Below are positions 17,103-26,358 of a DNA stretch of 64,000 nt, in pieces. Each line of letters begins with the position of its first letter. Position 1 is the stretch's first letter. Under the pieces are notes generated by a model. The model had not been told where the DNA came from, made no database searches, and saw only the letters and a program-made list of their open reading frames with translations. This DNA is from Streptomyces anulatus (lineage in GTDB: Bacteria; Actinomycetota; Actinomycetes; Streptomycetales; Streptomycetaceae): contig NZ_JOEZ01000042.1 in the NCBI RefSeq assembly GCF_000721175.1, positions 1 through 64,000 on the forward strand, in the 5' to 3' direction. The position numbers and the translations under genes are program-made.

Positions 17103-17515
17103 TCACCCCAGCCGGTACACCCCGGCGCGCGTCGCCCGACCCGTGGTCCAGCAGCTCCGGCCCGACGGGCGCCCCGCCGCGCCCTGGTCCCCCGCGCCCG
17201 GGCGGCACGGTTCTCCGCCTCCCGCCGGGCCGGCCGGCCACCGCCCGCACCCGGACCGGCCCCGGCGGCTCGGGGCGCGCTCCCGGCGCCGGGCCGGACA
17301 GCGGGCGGGCGGTGCGCTTCGAGCCCGAGAAGAGGCGGGCACCAGCGGCGCACGGCGAAGCCGGTCCGGGTGTCGAAGAAGGTGGTGCCGGGGGCGGCCG
17401 GAGCGCCGTCGGCGGCGGTGAGCCGGGCCTCGAAGGGGCCGAGGCCCAGCTCGGTGCGCAGGACGCCGTGGCAGTTCTGGCCGACCAGGTCGGCCACGGG
17501 CACGGTGTCGGCCAT
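17103..17515 (-). pseudogene. Conserved actinobacterial protein of unknown function, apparently frameshifted
   Basis: The ATG frame reads MADTVPVADLVGQNCHGVLR and continues as good coding sequence to about RRWCP. Third-position G/C then shifts to a second frame (RLFSGSKRTARPLSG... to PVGPELLDHGSGDARR), and the natural-looking end GVYRLG with a stop at 17103 lies in a third frame. Two shifts in G/C runs are needed to join the parts, giving about 135 residues. This may be true decay or sequencing indels in GC-rich runs. No function is recognised. Confidence 0.55.
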
Positions 17516-17601
17516 CCGGGGCTCCCTGGGACGGCGTGCGTATGCACGGCCGGACGGGTGAGCCCCGGGTCGGGTTGCCCGACGGAGTGGAAAGAGCCGC
17601 C

Positions 17602-17979
17602 TCAGCGGTCGTTGGAGGGGCCGCCGACCTGGATCCCGGCCATTCGGGACCACTCGTACGGGCCGGTGCGGACCTTGAGCGCGAAATCGCCGTCGAACTC
17701 CTCGTGCATCGTGATGCCGGACTTCGCGGCCGCGCTCTCGGCCACCGCGTAGGTCGGGGCCACGAGGTCGCCCCAGGCGCCGTCCTCGCCGACCAGGACG
17801 ATGCGGGCGCCGGCCTCGCCGATGTAGGCGAGCTGTCCCTCCGCACCGCCGTGCTCCTTGGCGAAGGCGCCGATCTGGCGGACGAGCTTCGCCGCCCTGC
17901 GTTCGGCGCGCGCCGCCTTCCTGGCCTCCGTCCGTGAGGTCTGCCCGGTGTCGCTCGTGTCTGCTGCCGTCTCTGCCAT
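17602..17979 (-). CDS. Conserved hypothetical protein
   Basis: 125 residues. The first 45 are charged and alanine-rich and probably helical (TEARKAARAERRAAKLVRQI). A compact alpha/beta part follows with YIGEAGARIVLVGEDGAWGD and ends PYEWSRMAGIQVGGPSNDR. No signal peptide or membrane helix is seen. It sits between ctaA and ctaB in the position of a small conserved Streptomyces gene. I do not recognise a characterised family. Confidence 0.7.
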   Translation of the reverse strand: MAETAADTSDTGQTSRTEARKAARAERRAAKLVRQIGAFAKEHGGAEGQLAYIGEAGARIVLVGEDGAWGDLVAPTYAVAESAAAKSGITMHEEFDGDFALKVRTGPYEWSRMAGIQVGGPSNDR

Positions 17980-18013
17980 GAACAGGATGCTACCGACGGG
18001 TAGATGAACTGGC

Positions 18014-18055
18014 GACGGGCGGGTCGCGTGGCCTGTGCCACGCGACCCGCCCGTC
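18014..18055. terminator. Strong hairpin terminator downstream of ctaB
   Basis: A perfect 18-bp GC-rich stem (18014-18031 with 18038-18055) and loop CCTGTG. It lies beyond the repeat that now ends ctaB and is probably that gene's original terminator. Confidence 0.8.
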
Positions 18056-18067
18056 GAAGAAGTCCTG

Positions 18068-18166
18068 AGGGCTGTCCCGCAATTCCCGGTGGATCAGCGC
18101 GCGGCGTCAGATGCGGTGCATCGCAAGGCGGAGGGGCATCCGCATACTGGATGTATGTGGATGTTC
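18068..18166. repeat. Palindromic repeat, family C, half copy fused to ctaB
   Basis: Begins AGGGCTGTCCCGCAATTCCC at the left. The interior GTGCATCGCAAGGCGGAGG matches family B (GTGCGATCGCAAGGCGGAGG), and the hairpin CATCCGCATAC-TGGA-TGTATGTGGATG corresponds to the family B central hairpin. Only the half from the hairpin to one end is present; ctaB coding sequence starts immediately after the hairpin. Confidence 0.75.
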
Positions 18167-19000
18167 CCGGTTCTGCAGGCCGTGGGCCTCCCAGAGCCAG
18201 GCGCCGCCGGACAGCAGCGCCACCGCGGTGTAGAACCAGCCGGTGTAGCCGAGCGGGGTGAGCAGCAGCGAGACCGCGACCATCACCCAGCTGTAGAGGA
18301 CGATCTGCTTGGCGACCACCCGGTTGGAGGCGACGACCGGAAGCATCGGGACGCCGACCCGGGCGTAGTCGTCCTTGACCTTCATCGACAGCGGCCAGTA
18401 GTGCGGCGGCGTCCAGAAGAAGATGACGGCGAAGAGGATGACGGCGGCCCAGGAGAGCGAGTTCGTCACGGCGGACCAGCCGATGAGGACCGGCATGCAG
18501 CCCGCGATGCCGCCCCAGACGATGTTCTGGGAGGTGCGGCGCTTCAGCAGCATCGTGTAGACGACGACGTAGAAGAGCAGCGCGCCGAGGGCGAGGGCGG
18601 CCGAGAGCCAGTTGACGAGCAGCCCGAACCAGACCGTGGAGACCACCGCGAGGGCGATGCCGAAGGCCAGGCATTCGCGGGGGCTGACCATGCCGGTGAC
18701 CAGCGGGCGCTGGGACGTACGGTCCATCAGCGCGTCGATGTCCCGGTCGATGTACATGTTGAGCGCGTTGGCACCGCCGGCGGAGAGATATCCACCGATG
18801 GTGGTCGTGAGGACGAGCCACAGGTCGGGTACGCCCTGGGCGGCGAGGAACATCACCGGAACGGTGGTGATGAGCAACAGCTCGATGATCCGTGGCTTGG
18901 TAAGCGCCACGAATGCCTTGACGCGGGCCCCGAACGGGCGATGGCCCCCCGGGCTGGGAGTCAAGGCGACCCCTGCGGGTCGGGACTCGACGGCCGTCAC
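18107..19000 (-). CDS. ctaB: Protohaem IX farnesyltransferase (haem O synthase) CtaB, C-terminally truncated
   Basis: 297 residues. The UbiA-fold prenyltransferase motifs are intact: [19 protein letters not shown] (first Asp-rich motif) and [14 protein letters not shown] (second), with about eight membrane helices. Homology to Streptomyces CtaB holds through residue 278 (WEAHGLQNR). The expected 35-40 residues after that, including the last helix before ...AVDPFL, are missing; 19 residues encoded by a family C repeat replace them. Start is taken as GTG 19000 with an AGGGG site (GTG 19006 is an alternative). Haem O synthesis may be impaired unless another copy exists. Confidence 0.87.
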   Translation of the reverse strand: MTAVESRPAGVALTPSPGGHRPFGARVKAFVALTKPRIIELLLITTVPVMFLAAQGVPDLWLVLTTTIGGYLSAGGANALNMYIDRDIDALMDRTSQRPLVTGMVSPRECLAFGIALAVVSTVWFGLLVNWLSAALALGALLFYVVVYTMLLKRRTSQNIVWGGIAGCMPVLIGWSAVTNSLSWAAVILFAVIFFWTPPHYWPLSMKVKDDYARVGVPMLPVVASNRVVAKQIVLYSWVMVAVSLLLTPLGYTGWFYTAVALLSGGAWLWEAHGLQNREHPHTSSMRMPLRLAMHRI

Positions 19001-19292
19001 GCACACCCCTGACAGAGAAATCCCAGCAAGCTCCGGGCGAGGAGGCCCGGTGAAGACTTGCGCGAACCCGTTCACTCTAGACGTTGCGGATACGCCGCCC
19101 TTCGCGGGGGTGGGGTCGTGTTGGGGGTGACTGTTCACCGGCGTACGCATTCCGCCGGGAGGCGAACTCCACAGGTCGCCCACACCCTGGAAAGCGCCCG
19201 GAAAGTGTGCCTGTCAACGGGGGTAGGCTCGACAGCGCCCGGTGCGGTAACAGTCACCGGTTTACGACAGTGGAGAGGAGCCCTGACTCAGG

Positions 19293-21380
19293 GTGAGCAT
19301 CAAGCCGACCACCACAGACCTCCAGTGGACCGATTTGGACCAGCGGGCCGTGGACACCGCCCGCGTCCTCGCCGCGGACGCCGTACAGAAAGTCGGAAAC
19401 GGCCACCCGGGCACGGCGATGAGCCTGGCTCCTGCCGCGTACACCCTCTTCCAGAAGGTGATGCGGCACGACCCCGCGGACGCGGAGTGGACCGGTCGTG
19501 ACCGGTTCGTCCTGTCCGCCGGCCACTCCAGCCTGACGCTCTACATCCAGCTCTACCTCGCCGGTTACGGCCTGGAGCTGGACGACCTCAAGGCCTTCCG
19601 CACCTGGGGCTCGAAGACCCCCGGACACCCGGAGTACGGACACACGACCGGTGTCGAGACGACGACCGGGCCGCTGGGCCAGGGTGTCGCCAACGCGGTG
19701 GGCATGGCGATGGCCGCCCGCTACGAGCGCGGTCTCTTCGACCCCGAGGCGGCCCCGGGCACCTCCCCGTTCGACCACATGGTCTGGGTCGTCGCGGGTG
19801 ACGGCTGCCTCCAGGAGGGCATCTCGGCCGAGGCGTCCTCGCTGGCCGGGCACCAGAAGCTGGGCAACCTGGTCCTGCTCTGGGACGACAACCACATCTC
19901 CATCGAGGGCGACACGGAGACCGCGGTCTCCGAGGACACCATCAAGCGGTACGAGGCGTACGGCTGGCACGTCCAGCGCGTCGACCAGCTCCCCAGCGGC
20001 GACCTGGACCCGGCGGGTCTGTACGCGGCGCTGCAGGCGGCCAAGGCCGAGACCGGGCGTCCGTCGTTCATCGCGGCCCGCTCGATCATCGCCTGGCCCG
20101 CCCCGAACGCGCAGAACACCGAGGCCGCGCACGGCTCGGCGCTCGGCGACGACGAAATCGCGGCGACCAAGCGGGTCCTCGGCTTCGACCCGGAGCAGAC
20201 CTTCGAGGTCTCCGACGCGGTCATCGGCCACACCCGCGAGGCCCTGGACCGCGGCCGCGAGGCCCGCGCCGAGTGGGACAAGTCGTTCGCCGCGTGGCGC
20301 ACGGCCAACCCGGAGCGCGCCGCCTCCTTCGACCGGATCGCCGCGGGCGAGCTGCCCGAGGGCTGGGAGGAGAAGCTCCCCGTCTTCGAGCCCGGCAAGG
20401 GCCTGGCCACCCGTGCCGCGTCCGGCAAGGTGCTCCAGGCGCTCGGCGAGATCGTGCCCGAGCTGTGGGGCGGCTCCGCCGACCTCGCGGGCTCGAACAA
20501 CACCACGATCGACAAGACGTCGTCGTTCCTCCCGGCGGGCAACCCGCTGCCGGAGGCCGACCCGTACGGCCGCACGATCCACTTCGGGATCCGCGAGCAC
20601 GCGATGGCCGCCGCCATGAACGGCATCGCGCTGCACGGCACCACCCGTGTCTACGGCGGCACCTTCCTGGTGTTCTCCGACTACATGCGCAACGCGGTGC
20701 GGCTCTCCGCTCTGATGCACCTGCCGGTGACGTACGTGTGGACGCACGACTCGATCGGCCTCGGCGAGGACGGACCGACCCACCAGCCGGTCGAGCACCT
20801 GGCCGCGCTGCGCGCCATCCCGGGCCTGAACATCGTGCGCCCGGCCGACGCGAACGAGACCGCCATCGCCTGGCGCGAGATCCTGCGCCGCTACACCAAG
20901 GTGTTCGGCAAGGGTGCGCCGCACGGTCTGGCGCTGACCCGGCAGGGCGTGCCGACGTACGAGGCGAACGAGGGCGCGGCCAAGGGCGGCTACGTCCTGT
21001 TCGAGGCCGAGGGCGGCGAGCCGCAGGTACTGCTCATCGCGACCGGCTCCGAGGTTCACGTCGCCGTCGAGGCGCGCGAGCAGCTCCAGGCGGCCGGGGT
21101 GCCGACCCGGGTGGTCTCGATGCCCTCCGTCGAGTGGTTCGAGGAGCAGGACCAGGCGTACAAGGACAGCGTGCTGCCGCCGTCGGTGAAGGCGCGCGTC
21201 GCGGTCGAGGCGGGCATCGGCCTGACCTGGCACCGGTACGTGGGCGACGCCGGCCGGATCATCTCGCTGGAGCACTTCGGGGCCTCGGCCGACGCGAAGG
21301 TGCTCTTCCGCGAGTTCGGGTTCACGCCCGAGAACGTGGCCGCCGCCGCGCGGGAATCCCTCGAAGCCGCAGCACGCTGA
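19293..21380 (+). CDS. tkt: Transketolase
   Basis: 695 residues, full length, from GTG. Thiamine diphosphate site GDGCLQEGISAEA...WDDNHISIEG, substrate histidines in NGHPGTAMSLAP and GHTTGVETTTGPLGQG, and the C-terminal domain ending REFGFTPENV are all present. It interconverts pentose, hexose and triose phosphates. First gene of the pentose phosphate operon. The 292-bp interval to ctaB must hold the divergent promoters. S. coelicolor is known to carry two such operons, so a paralogue may exist elsewhere. Confidence 0.96.
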   Translation: MSIKPTTTDLQWTDLDQRAVDTARVLAADAVQKVGNGHPGTAMSLAPAAYTLFQKVMRHDPADAEWTGRDRFVLSAGHSSLTLYIQLYLAGYGLELDDLKAFRTWGSKTPGHPEYGHTTGVETTTGPLGQGVANAVGMAMAARYERGLFDPEAAPGTSPFDHMVWVVAGDGCLQEGISAEASSLAGHQKLGNLVLLWDDNHISIEGDTETAVSEDTIKRYEAYGWHVQRVDQLPSGDLDPAGLYAALQAAKAETGRPSFIAARSIIAWPAPNAQNTEAAHGSALGDDEIAATKRVLGFDPEQTFEVSDAVIGHTREALDRGREARAEWDKSFAAWRTANPERAASFDRIAAGELPEGWEEKLPVFEPGKGLATRAASGKVLQALGEIVPELWGGSADLAGSNNTTIDKTSSFLPAGNPLPEADPYGRTIHFGIREHAMAAAMNGIALHGTTRVYGGTFLVFSDYMRNAVRLSALMHLPVTYVWTHDSIGLGEDGPTHQPVEHLAALRAIPGLNIVRPADANETAIAWREILRRYTKVFGKGAPHGLALTRQGVPTYEANEGAAKGGYVLFEAEGGEPQVLLIATGSEVHVAVEAREQLQAAGVPTRVVSMPSVEWFEEQDQAYKDSVLPPSVKARVAVEAGIGLTWHRYVGDAGRIISLEHFGASADAKVLFREFGFTPENVAAAARESLEAAAR

Positions 21381-21414
21381 CGCCGGTAGATACGACTAGT
21401 AGGAGATGCAACTC

Positions 21415-22533
21415 ATGACAGACGCACTCAAGCGCCTCTCCGACGAGGGCGTGGCGATCTGGCTCGACGACCTGTCGCGCAAGCGGATCACGTCCGGCAA
21501 CCTGGCCGAGCTGATCGACCAGAGCCACGTCGTCGGCGTCACCACCAACCCGTCGATCTTCCAGAAGGCGATCTCCTCGGGCGACGGTTACGAGCAGCAG
21601 CTCACCGACCTCGCCGCCCGCAGGGTCACCGTCGAGGAAGCCCTCCGCATGATCACGACGGCGGACGTCCGCGACGCCGCCGACATCCTGCGCCCGGTCT
21701 TCGACGCCACCGGCGGTCAGGACGGCCGGGTCTCCATCGAGGTGGACCCGCGCCTGGCGCACAACACCACGGCCACCGTCGCCGAGGCCAAGCAGCTGGC
21801 GTGGCTGGTCGACCGGCCGAACACGCTCATCAAGATCCCGGCGACCAAGGCCGGTCTGCCGGCGATCACCGAGACGATCGGCCGGGGCATCAGCGTCAAT
21901 GTGACGCTGATCTTCTCGCTGGAGCGCTACCGCGCGGTCATGGACGCCTACCTGGCGGGCCTGGAGAAGGCGAAGGCCGCGGGCCTGGACCTCTCCGAGA
22001 TCCACTCGGTGGCGTCCTTCTTCGTGTCCCGCGTGGACACCGAGATCGACAAGCGGCTGGACGCCATCGGCTCCGACGAGGCGAAGGCCGCCAAGGGCAA
22101 GTCCGCCCTGGCCAACGCCCGGCTGGCGTACGAGGCGTACGAGGAGGTCTTCGCGAGCGACCGCTGGGCCCCCCTGGACAAGGCGCAGGCCAACAAGCAG
22201 CGTCCGCTGTGGGCCTCCACCGGCGTCAAGGACCCGTCGCTCAAGGACACCCTGTACGTCGACGACCTGGTCGCCCCCAACACGGTGAACACCATGCCGG
22301 AGGCGACCCTGGAGGCCGTGGCCGACCACGGCGAGATCACCGGCAACACGGTCGCCGGCGGCTACGAGCAGGCCCGCGCCGACCTCGACGCGATCAAGAA
22401 GCTCGGCATCTCGTACGACGACGTCGTGCAGGTGCTGGAGGACGAGGGCGTCGAGAAGTTCGAAGCGTCCTGGACCGACCTGCTCAAGTCGACCGAGGCG
22501 GAGCTCCAGCGCCTCGCCCCCTCGGAGGGCTGA
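21415..22533 (+). CDS. tal: Transaldolase
   Basis: 372 residues from ATG with AGGAG nine bases upstream. Motifs [11 protein letters not shown], the Schiff-base lysine in [10 protein letters not shown] and [12 protein letters not shown] [13 protein letters not shown] mark the long actinobacterial transaldolase (class of about 370 residues). It transfers dihydroxyacetone units between sugar phosphates. It lies 34 bp after tkt and five bases before zwf. Confidence 0.96.
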   Translation: MTDALKRLSDEGVAIWLDDLSRKRITSGNLAELIDQSHVVGVTTNPSIFQKAISSGDGYEQQLTDLAARRVTVEEALRMITTADVRDAADILRPVFDATGGQDGRVSIEVDPRLAHNTTATVAEAKQLAWLVDRPNTLIKIPATKAGLPAITETIGRGISVNVTLIFSLERYRAVMDAYLAGLEKAKAAGLDLSEIHSVASFFVSRVDTEIDKRLDAIGSDEAKAAKGKSALANARLAYEAYEEVFASDRWAPLDKAQANKQRPLWASTGVKDPSLKDTLYVDDLVAPNTVNTMPEATLEAVADHGEITGNTVAGGYEQARADLDAIKKLGISYDDVVQVLEDEGVEKFEASWTDLLKSTEAELQRLAPSEG

Positions 22534-22538
22534 CCACT

Positions 22539-24071
22539 TTGTCTGTTGTTCCCGGAGCCAACCCGCTCCGTGACGCACAGGACCGACGGCTCCCGCGTAT
22601 CGCGGGGCCGTCGGGCCTGGTCATCTTTGGCGTCACGGGCGATTTGTCCCGTAAAAAGCTGATGCCCGCCGTCTACGACCTGGCCAACCGCGGCCTGCTG
22701 CCGCCGGGCTTCTCGCTCATCGGCTTCGCGCGCCGCGACTGGGAGGACGAGGACTTCGCCCAGGTCGTCCACGACGCCGTCAAGGAGCACGCCCGTACGC
22801 CGTTCCGCGAGGAGGTCTGGCAGCAGCTCATCCAGGGGATGCGCTTCGTCCAGGGCAACTTCGACGACGACGAGGCGTTCGAGACGCTGAAGGCGACCAT
22901 CCAGGAGCTCGACCAGGCGCAGGGCACCGGGGGCAACTTCGCCTTCTACCTGTCCGTGCCGCCGAAGTTCTTCCCCAAGGTCGTGCAGCAGCTGAAGAAG
23001 CACGGTCTGGCCGACCAGAAGGAGGGCTCCTGGCGGCGTGCCGTCATCGAGAAGCCCTTCGGCCACGACCTGGCCAGCGCGCAGGAGCTCAACCAGCTCG
23101 TGCACGACGTCTTCCCGCCCAACGAGGTCTTCCGGATCGACCACTACCTGGGCAAGGAGACGGTCCAGAACATCCTGGCGCTGCGGTTCGCCAACACGAT
23201 GTTCGAGCCGATCTGGAACCGGTCCTACGTCGACCACGTACAGATCACGATGGCCGAGGACATCGGCATCGGCGGCCGGGCCGGCTACTACGACGGCATC
23301 GGCGCCGCCCGTGACGTCATCCAGAACCACCTGCTCCAGCTGCTGGCGCTGACCGCGATGGAGGAGCCCGGCTCCTTCCACCCGAAGGCCCTGGTCGCCG
23401 AGAAGCTCAAGGTGCTCACCGCCGTCGAGCTGCCCGAGGACCTCGGCCTGCACACCGTGCGCGCCCAGTACGAGCACGCCTGGCAGGGCGGCCAGGAGGC
23501 CCTCGGCTACTGCGAGGAGGAGGGAATCGACCCCAAGTCGACGACCGACACCTACGCGGCGATCAAGCTGACGATCAACAACCGCCGCTGGGCGGGCGTG
23601 CCGTTCTACCTCCGTACCGGAAAGCGGCTCGGCCGCCGGGTCACGGAGATCGCGGTCGTCTTCAAGCGCGCGCCGTACCTGCCCTTCGAGTCCGGTGCGA
23701 CCGAGGAGCTGGGCGGCAACGCCCTGGTCATCCGGGTCCAGCCGGACGAGGGCGTCACCGTGCGCTTCGGCTCCAAGGTGCCCGGCACCTCGATGGAGGT
23801 CCGGGACGTCACGATGGACTTCGCGTACGGCGAGTCGTTCACCGAGTCCAGCCCGGAGGCGTACGAGCGGCTCCTCCTGGACGTCCTGCTCGGCGACGCC
23901 AACCTCTTCCCGCGCCACCAGGAGGTCGAACTCTCCTGGACCATCCTCGACCCGATCGAGGAGTACTGGGGCAAGCACGGGAAGCCCGCGAAGTACGCGG
24001 CCGGCACCTGGGGTCCGGCCGAGGCCGACGAGATGCTCGCACGTGACGGACGGAGCTGGAGGCGGCCATGA
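22539..24071 (+). CDS. zwf: Glucose-6-phosphate dehydrogenase
   Basis: 510 residues, probably starting at TTG 22539 (SVVPGANPLRD) with GGAGG eleven bases upstream. NADP-binding FGVTGDLSRKKLMPA, the active-site RIDHYLGKETVQNI with the substrate lysine, and EKPFGHDL are present. It oxidises glucose 6-phosphate to the lactone, producing NADPH. Its stop overlaps the opcA ATG (ATGA). Confidence 0.95.
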   Translation: MSVVPGANPLRDAQDRRLPRIAGPSGLVIFGVTGDLSRKKLMPAVYDLANRGLLPPGFSLIGFARRDWEDEDFAQVVHDAVKEHARTPFREEVWQQLIQGMRFVQGNFDDDEAFETLKATIQELDQAQGTGGNFAFYLSVPPKFFPKVVQQLKKHGLADQKEGSWRRAVIEKPFGHDLASAQELNQLVHDVFPPNEVFRIDHYLGKETVQNILALRFANTMFEPIWNRSYVDHVQITMAEDIGIGGRAGYYDGIGAARDVIQNHLLQLLALTAMEEPGSFHPKALVAEKLKVLTAVELPEDLGLHTVRAQYEHAWQGGQEALGYCEEEGIDPKSTTDTYAAIKLTINNRRWAGVPFYLRTGKRLGRRVTEIAVVFKRAPYLPFESGATEELGGNALVIRVQPDEGVTVRFGSKVPGTSMEVRDVTMDFAYGESFTESSPEAYERLLLDVLLGDANLFPRHQEVELSWTILDPIEEYWGKHGKPAKYAAGTWGPAEADEMLARDGRSWRRP

Positions 24072-25099
24072 AGATCGATCTCACGGAAACCACGTCCAGC
24101 AAGATCAACCAGGCGCTGGTCTCGGCCCGCCGGGCCATCGGCACCCCCGCCATCGGCATGGTGCTCACGCTGGTCATCGTCACCGACGAGGAGAACGCGT
24201 ACGACGCGCTCAAGTCGGCCGGTGACGCCTCCCGCGAACACCCCTCGCGGATCATCGCGGTGATCAAGCGGGTCAGCCGCTCGCCGCGGGCCCGCCGCGA
24301 CGCCCGCCTCGACGCCGAGGTCCGGGTCGGTTCCGACGCGGGCACCGGCGAGACCGTCGTGCTGCGGCTCCACGGCGAACTGGCCAACCACGCCCAGTCC
24401 GTGGTCCTTCCGCTGCTGCTGCCGGACGCCCCGGTCGTGGTGTGGTGGCCCGAGGGCGCGCCCGCCGACCCGGCGAAGGACCCGCTCGGGGCCCTCGCCC
24501 AGCGCCGGATCACCGACACCTACTCGGCCGAGCTCCCGCTCGACGAGCTGGCGGTGCGGGCGGCGGCGTACAGCCCAGGCGACACCGACCTGGCCTGGAC
24601 CCGGATCACGCCGTGGCGTTCGATGCTGGCCGCCGCGCTGGACCAGCAGCCGGCCCAGGTCGTCGGCGCGACCGTCGAGGGCGAGAGCGACAACCCGAGC
24701 TGCGAGCTGCTCGCGATGTGGCTCGCCGACCGGCTCGGCGTCCCGGTGGAGCGCACGCTCTCCGGAGGGCCCGGTCTCACCGCGGTCCGGATGGAGACGA
24801 AGAACGGCGTCATCGTCCTGGACCGGGCCGACGGCACGCTGGCCACGCTCTCCATGCAGAACCAGCCGGACCGCGGGGTGGCGCTCAAGCGGCGCGACAC
24901 CGCCGAGCTGCTCGCCGAGGAGCTGCGACGGCTCGACCCGGACAACACCTACGCGTCCGCGGTCAAGTTCGGTGTCGACCGGCTGCACGCGGGCGGCGAG
25001 GTCAAGGCGGCCGCGGCCGAGAGCGCCGGGGAGAAGGCCGCCGAGACCAAGGCGCCCGCCGCGAAGAAGGCCCCGGCCAAGAAGGCGGCCTCCAAGTGA
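24068..25099 (+). CDS. opcA: Glucose-6-phosphate dehydrogenase assembly protein OpcA
   Basis: 343 residues. Shows the OpcA pattern, with VVVWWPEGAPADPAKDPLGALAQRR in outline, TPWRSMLAAALDQ and the final FGVDRLHAGGEV. OpcA is an allosteric partner needed for full G6PDH activity in cyanobacteria and actinomycetes. It ends with an Ala/Lys-rich tail of about 30 residues (AAKKAPAKKAASK), probably disordered. Its stop overlaps the pgl GTG. Confidence 0.94.
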   Translation: MKIDLTETTSSKINQALVSARRAIGTPAIGMVLTLVIVTDEENAYDALKSAGDASREHPSRIIAVIKRVSRSPRARRDARLDAEVRVGSDAGTGETVVLRLHGELANHAQSVVLPLLLPDAPVVVWWPEGAPADPAKDPLGALAQRRITDTYSAELPLDELAVRAAAYSPGDTDLAWTRITPWRSMLAAALDQQPAQVVGATVEGESDNPSCELLAMWLADRLGVPVERTLSGGPGLTAVRMETKNGVIVLDRADGTLATLSMQNQPDRGVALKRRDTAELLAEELRRLDPDNTYASAVKFGVDRLHAGGEVKAAAAESAGEKAAETKAPAAKKAPAKKAASK

Positions 25100-25878
25100 C
25101 GCCCCCTCAACTGGTCGTGCACCGCGACAAGGAGCTGATGGCGCAGGCCGCGGCGGCCCGGCTGATCACCAGGATCGTGGACGCCCAGGCCTCCCGGGGC
25201 CACGCCTCGGTGGTGCTGACCGGCGGGCGCAACGGCAACGGCGTCCTGGCCGCGCTCGCCACCGCGCCCGCCCGGGACGCGGTCGACTGGGCACGCCTGG
25301 ACCTGTGGTGGGGCGACGAGCGCTACCTGCCCGAGGGCGATCCGGAGCGCAATGTCACCCAGGCCCGTGAGGCGCTGCTCGACGCGGTGCCGCTGGACCC
25401 GGCCCGGGTGCACGCGATGCCCGCGTCCGACGGCCCGTACGGCAAGGACGTGGACGAGGCGGCAGCCGGTTACGCCGCCGAACTGGCCGCCGCCGCAGGC
25501 CCCGAGGACCACGGCCCGGTGCCCACGTTCGACGTGCTGATGCTGGGCGTCGGCCCGGACACCCATGTGGCCTCGCTCTTCCCGGAGCTTCCAGCGGTAC
25601 GGGAGACCGAGCGCACCGTCGTCGGTGTGCACGGGGCTCCCAAGCCGCCGCCGGTCCGCGTCTCGCTCACGCTGCCCGCGATCCGCGCGGCACGCGAGGT
25701 GTGGCTGCTGGCGGCCGGCGAGGACAAGGCCGAGGCCGCTGCCATCGCCCTGTCCGGGGCCGGGGAGATCCAGGCCCCGGCGGCGGGCGCGTACGGCCGC
25801 GGTCGCACGCTGTGGCTGCTGGACGCCGCGGCGGCCTCGCGGCTGCCGCGCGCGCTGTATCCGCCGGCCTCTGCCTGA
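25096..25878 (+). CDS. pgl: 6-Phosphogluconolactonase
   Basis: 260 residues starting at GTG inside the opcA stop (GTGA overlap). Motifs VVLTGGRNGNGVL, WWGDERYLP and MLGVGPDTHVASLFP match DevB-type lactonases of the NagB/RpiA fold. The enzyme opens 6-phosphogluconolactone, the product of zwf. It is the last gene of the operon and is followed by a strong hairpin. Confidence 0.94.
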   Translation: MTPPQLVVHRDKELMAQAAAARLITRIVDAQASRGHASVVLTGGRNGNGVLAALATAPARDAVDWARLDLWWGDERYLPEGDPERNVTQAREALLDAVPLDPARVHAMPASDGPYGKDVDEAAAGYAAELAAAAGPEDHGPVPTFDVLMLGVGPDTHVASLFPELPAVRETERTVVGVHGAPKPPPVRVSLTLPAIRAAREVWLLAAGEDKAEAAAIALSGAGEIQAPAAGAYGRGRTLWLLDAAAASRLPRALYPPASA

Positions 25879-25894
25879 GCCGCGTGAGCCCGCG

Positions 25895-25930
25895 CAGGCC
25901 CGGACCGCTCTTCCGAGCGGTCCGGGCCTG
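25895..25930. terminator. Terminator of the pentose phosphate operon
   Basis: Perfect 16-bp stem (25895-25910 with 25915-25930), loop TTCC, 17 bp after the pgl stop. Confidence 0.85.
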
Positions 25931-25950
25931 CTGCGTGAAAGGCTCACCCC

Positions 25951-26313
25951 ATGGTGCATATCGGAACCGTGGTGATGGGCGCGAGCGACGTGAGGCGGGC
26001 CGCCGCCTTCTGGAAGGCGGCGCTCACGTACACCGAGCGCGAGCCGGGAACGGACGACTGGGTGGTCCTGGTCCCGGCCGAAGGGCCCGGCGTCGGCGTG
26101 GCGTTGGGGCGCTCCACCTCCCCCGTGCAGGAGGTCCCCCGGGTCCACCTCGACCTCTGCTCCGACACCCAGGAGGCCGAGGTGGAGCGGCTGATCGGGC
26201 TCGGTGCCGAAAGGGTCGCGTGGGAGCTGTACCCCCCGGACCCGGACTTCGTGGTGCTCGCCGACCCCGAGGGCAACCGCTTCTGCGTCATCGACACGAC
26301 GCACGGCGGCTGA
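25951..26313 (+). CDS. VOC-superfamily protein
   Basis: 120 residues from ATG. The VOC pattern is clear (HIGTVVMGASDVRRAAAFW, VHLDLCSDT, VVLADPEGNRFCVID) with candidate metal ligands H3, H69 or so, and E near residue 110. Similar in size to the protein at 7033-7398 but not closely alike. It starts about 20 bp after the pgl terminator, so it has its own promoter or relies on read-through. Substrate unknown. Confidence 0.75.
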   Translation: MVHIGTVVMGASDVRRAAAFWKAALTYTEREPGTDDWVVLVPAEGPGVGVALGRSTSPVQEVPRVHLDLCSDTQEAEVERLIGLGAERVAWELYPPDPDFVVLADPEGNRFCVIDTTHGG

Positions 26314-26317
26314 GCCT

Positions 26318-26343
26318 GAGAGCCTGTCGGGTGGCCTTCGAGC
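26318..26343. repeat. Remnant of a family D repeat end
   Basis: GAGAGCCTGTCGGGTGGCCT followed by TCGAGC combines the left end of the family D element at 4824 with the complement of its right end. It lies between two convergent gene ends; no second arm is seen. Confidence 0.5.
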
Positions 26344-26358
26344 GTCTCCTGGAGCTCC

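Noticed and set aside
17103..19004. A 633-codon minus-strand frame across ctaB, the repeat and the small genes
   Set aside because: It is out of frame with ctaB and the 17602 gene, both of which have clear homology; its product is Arg/Pro-rich noise apart from the last few codons of the frameshifted gene.
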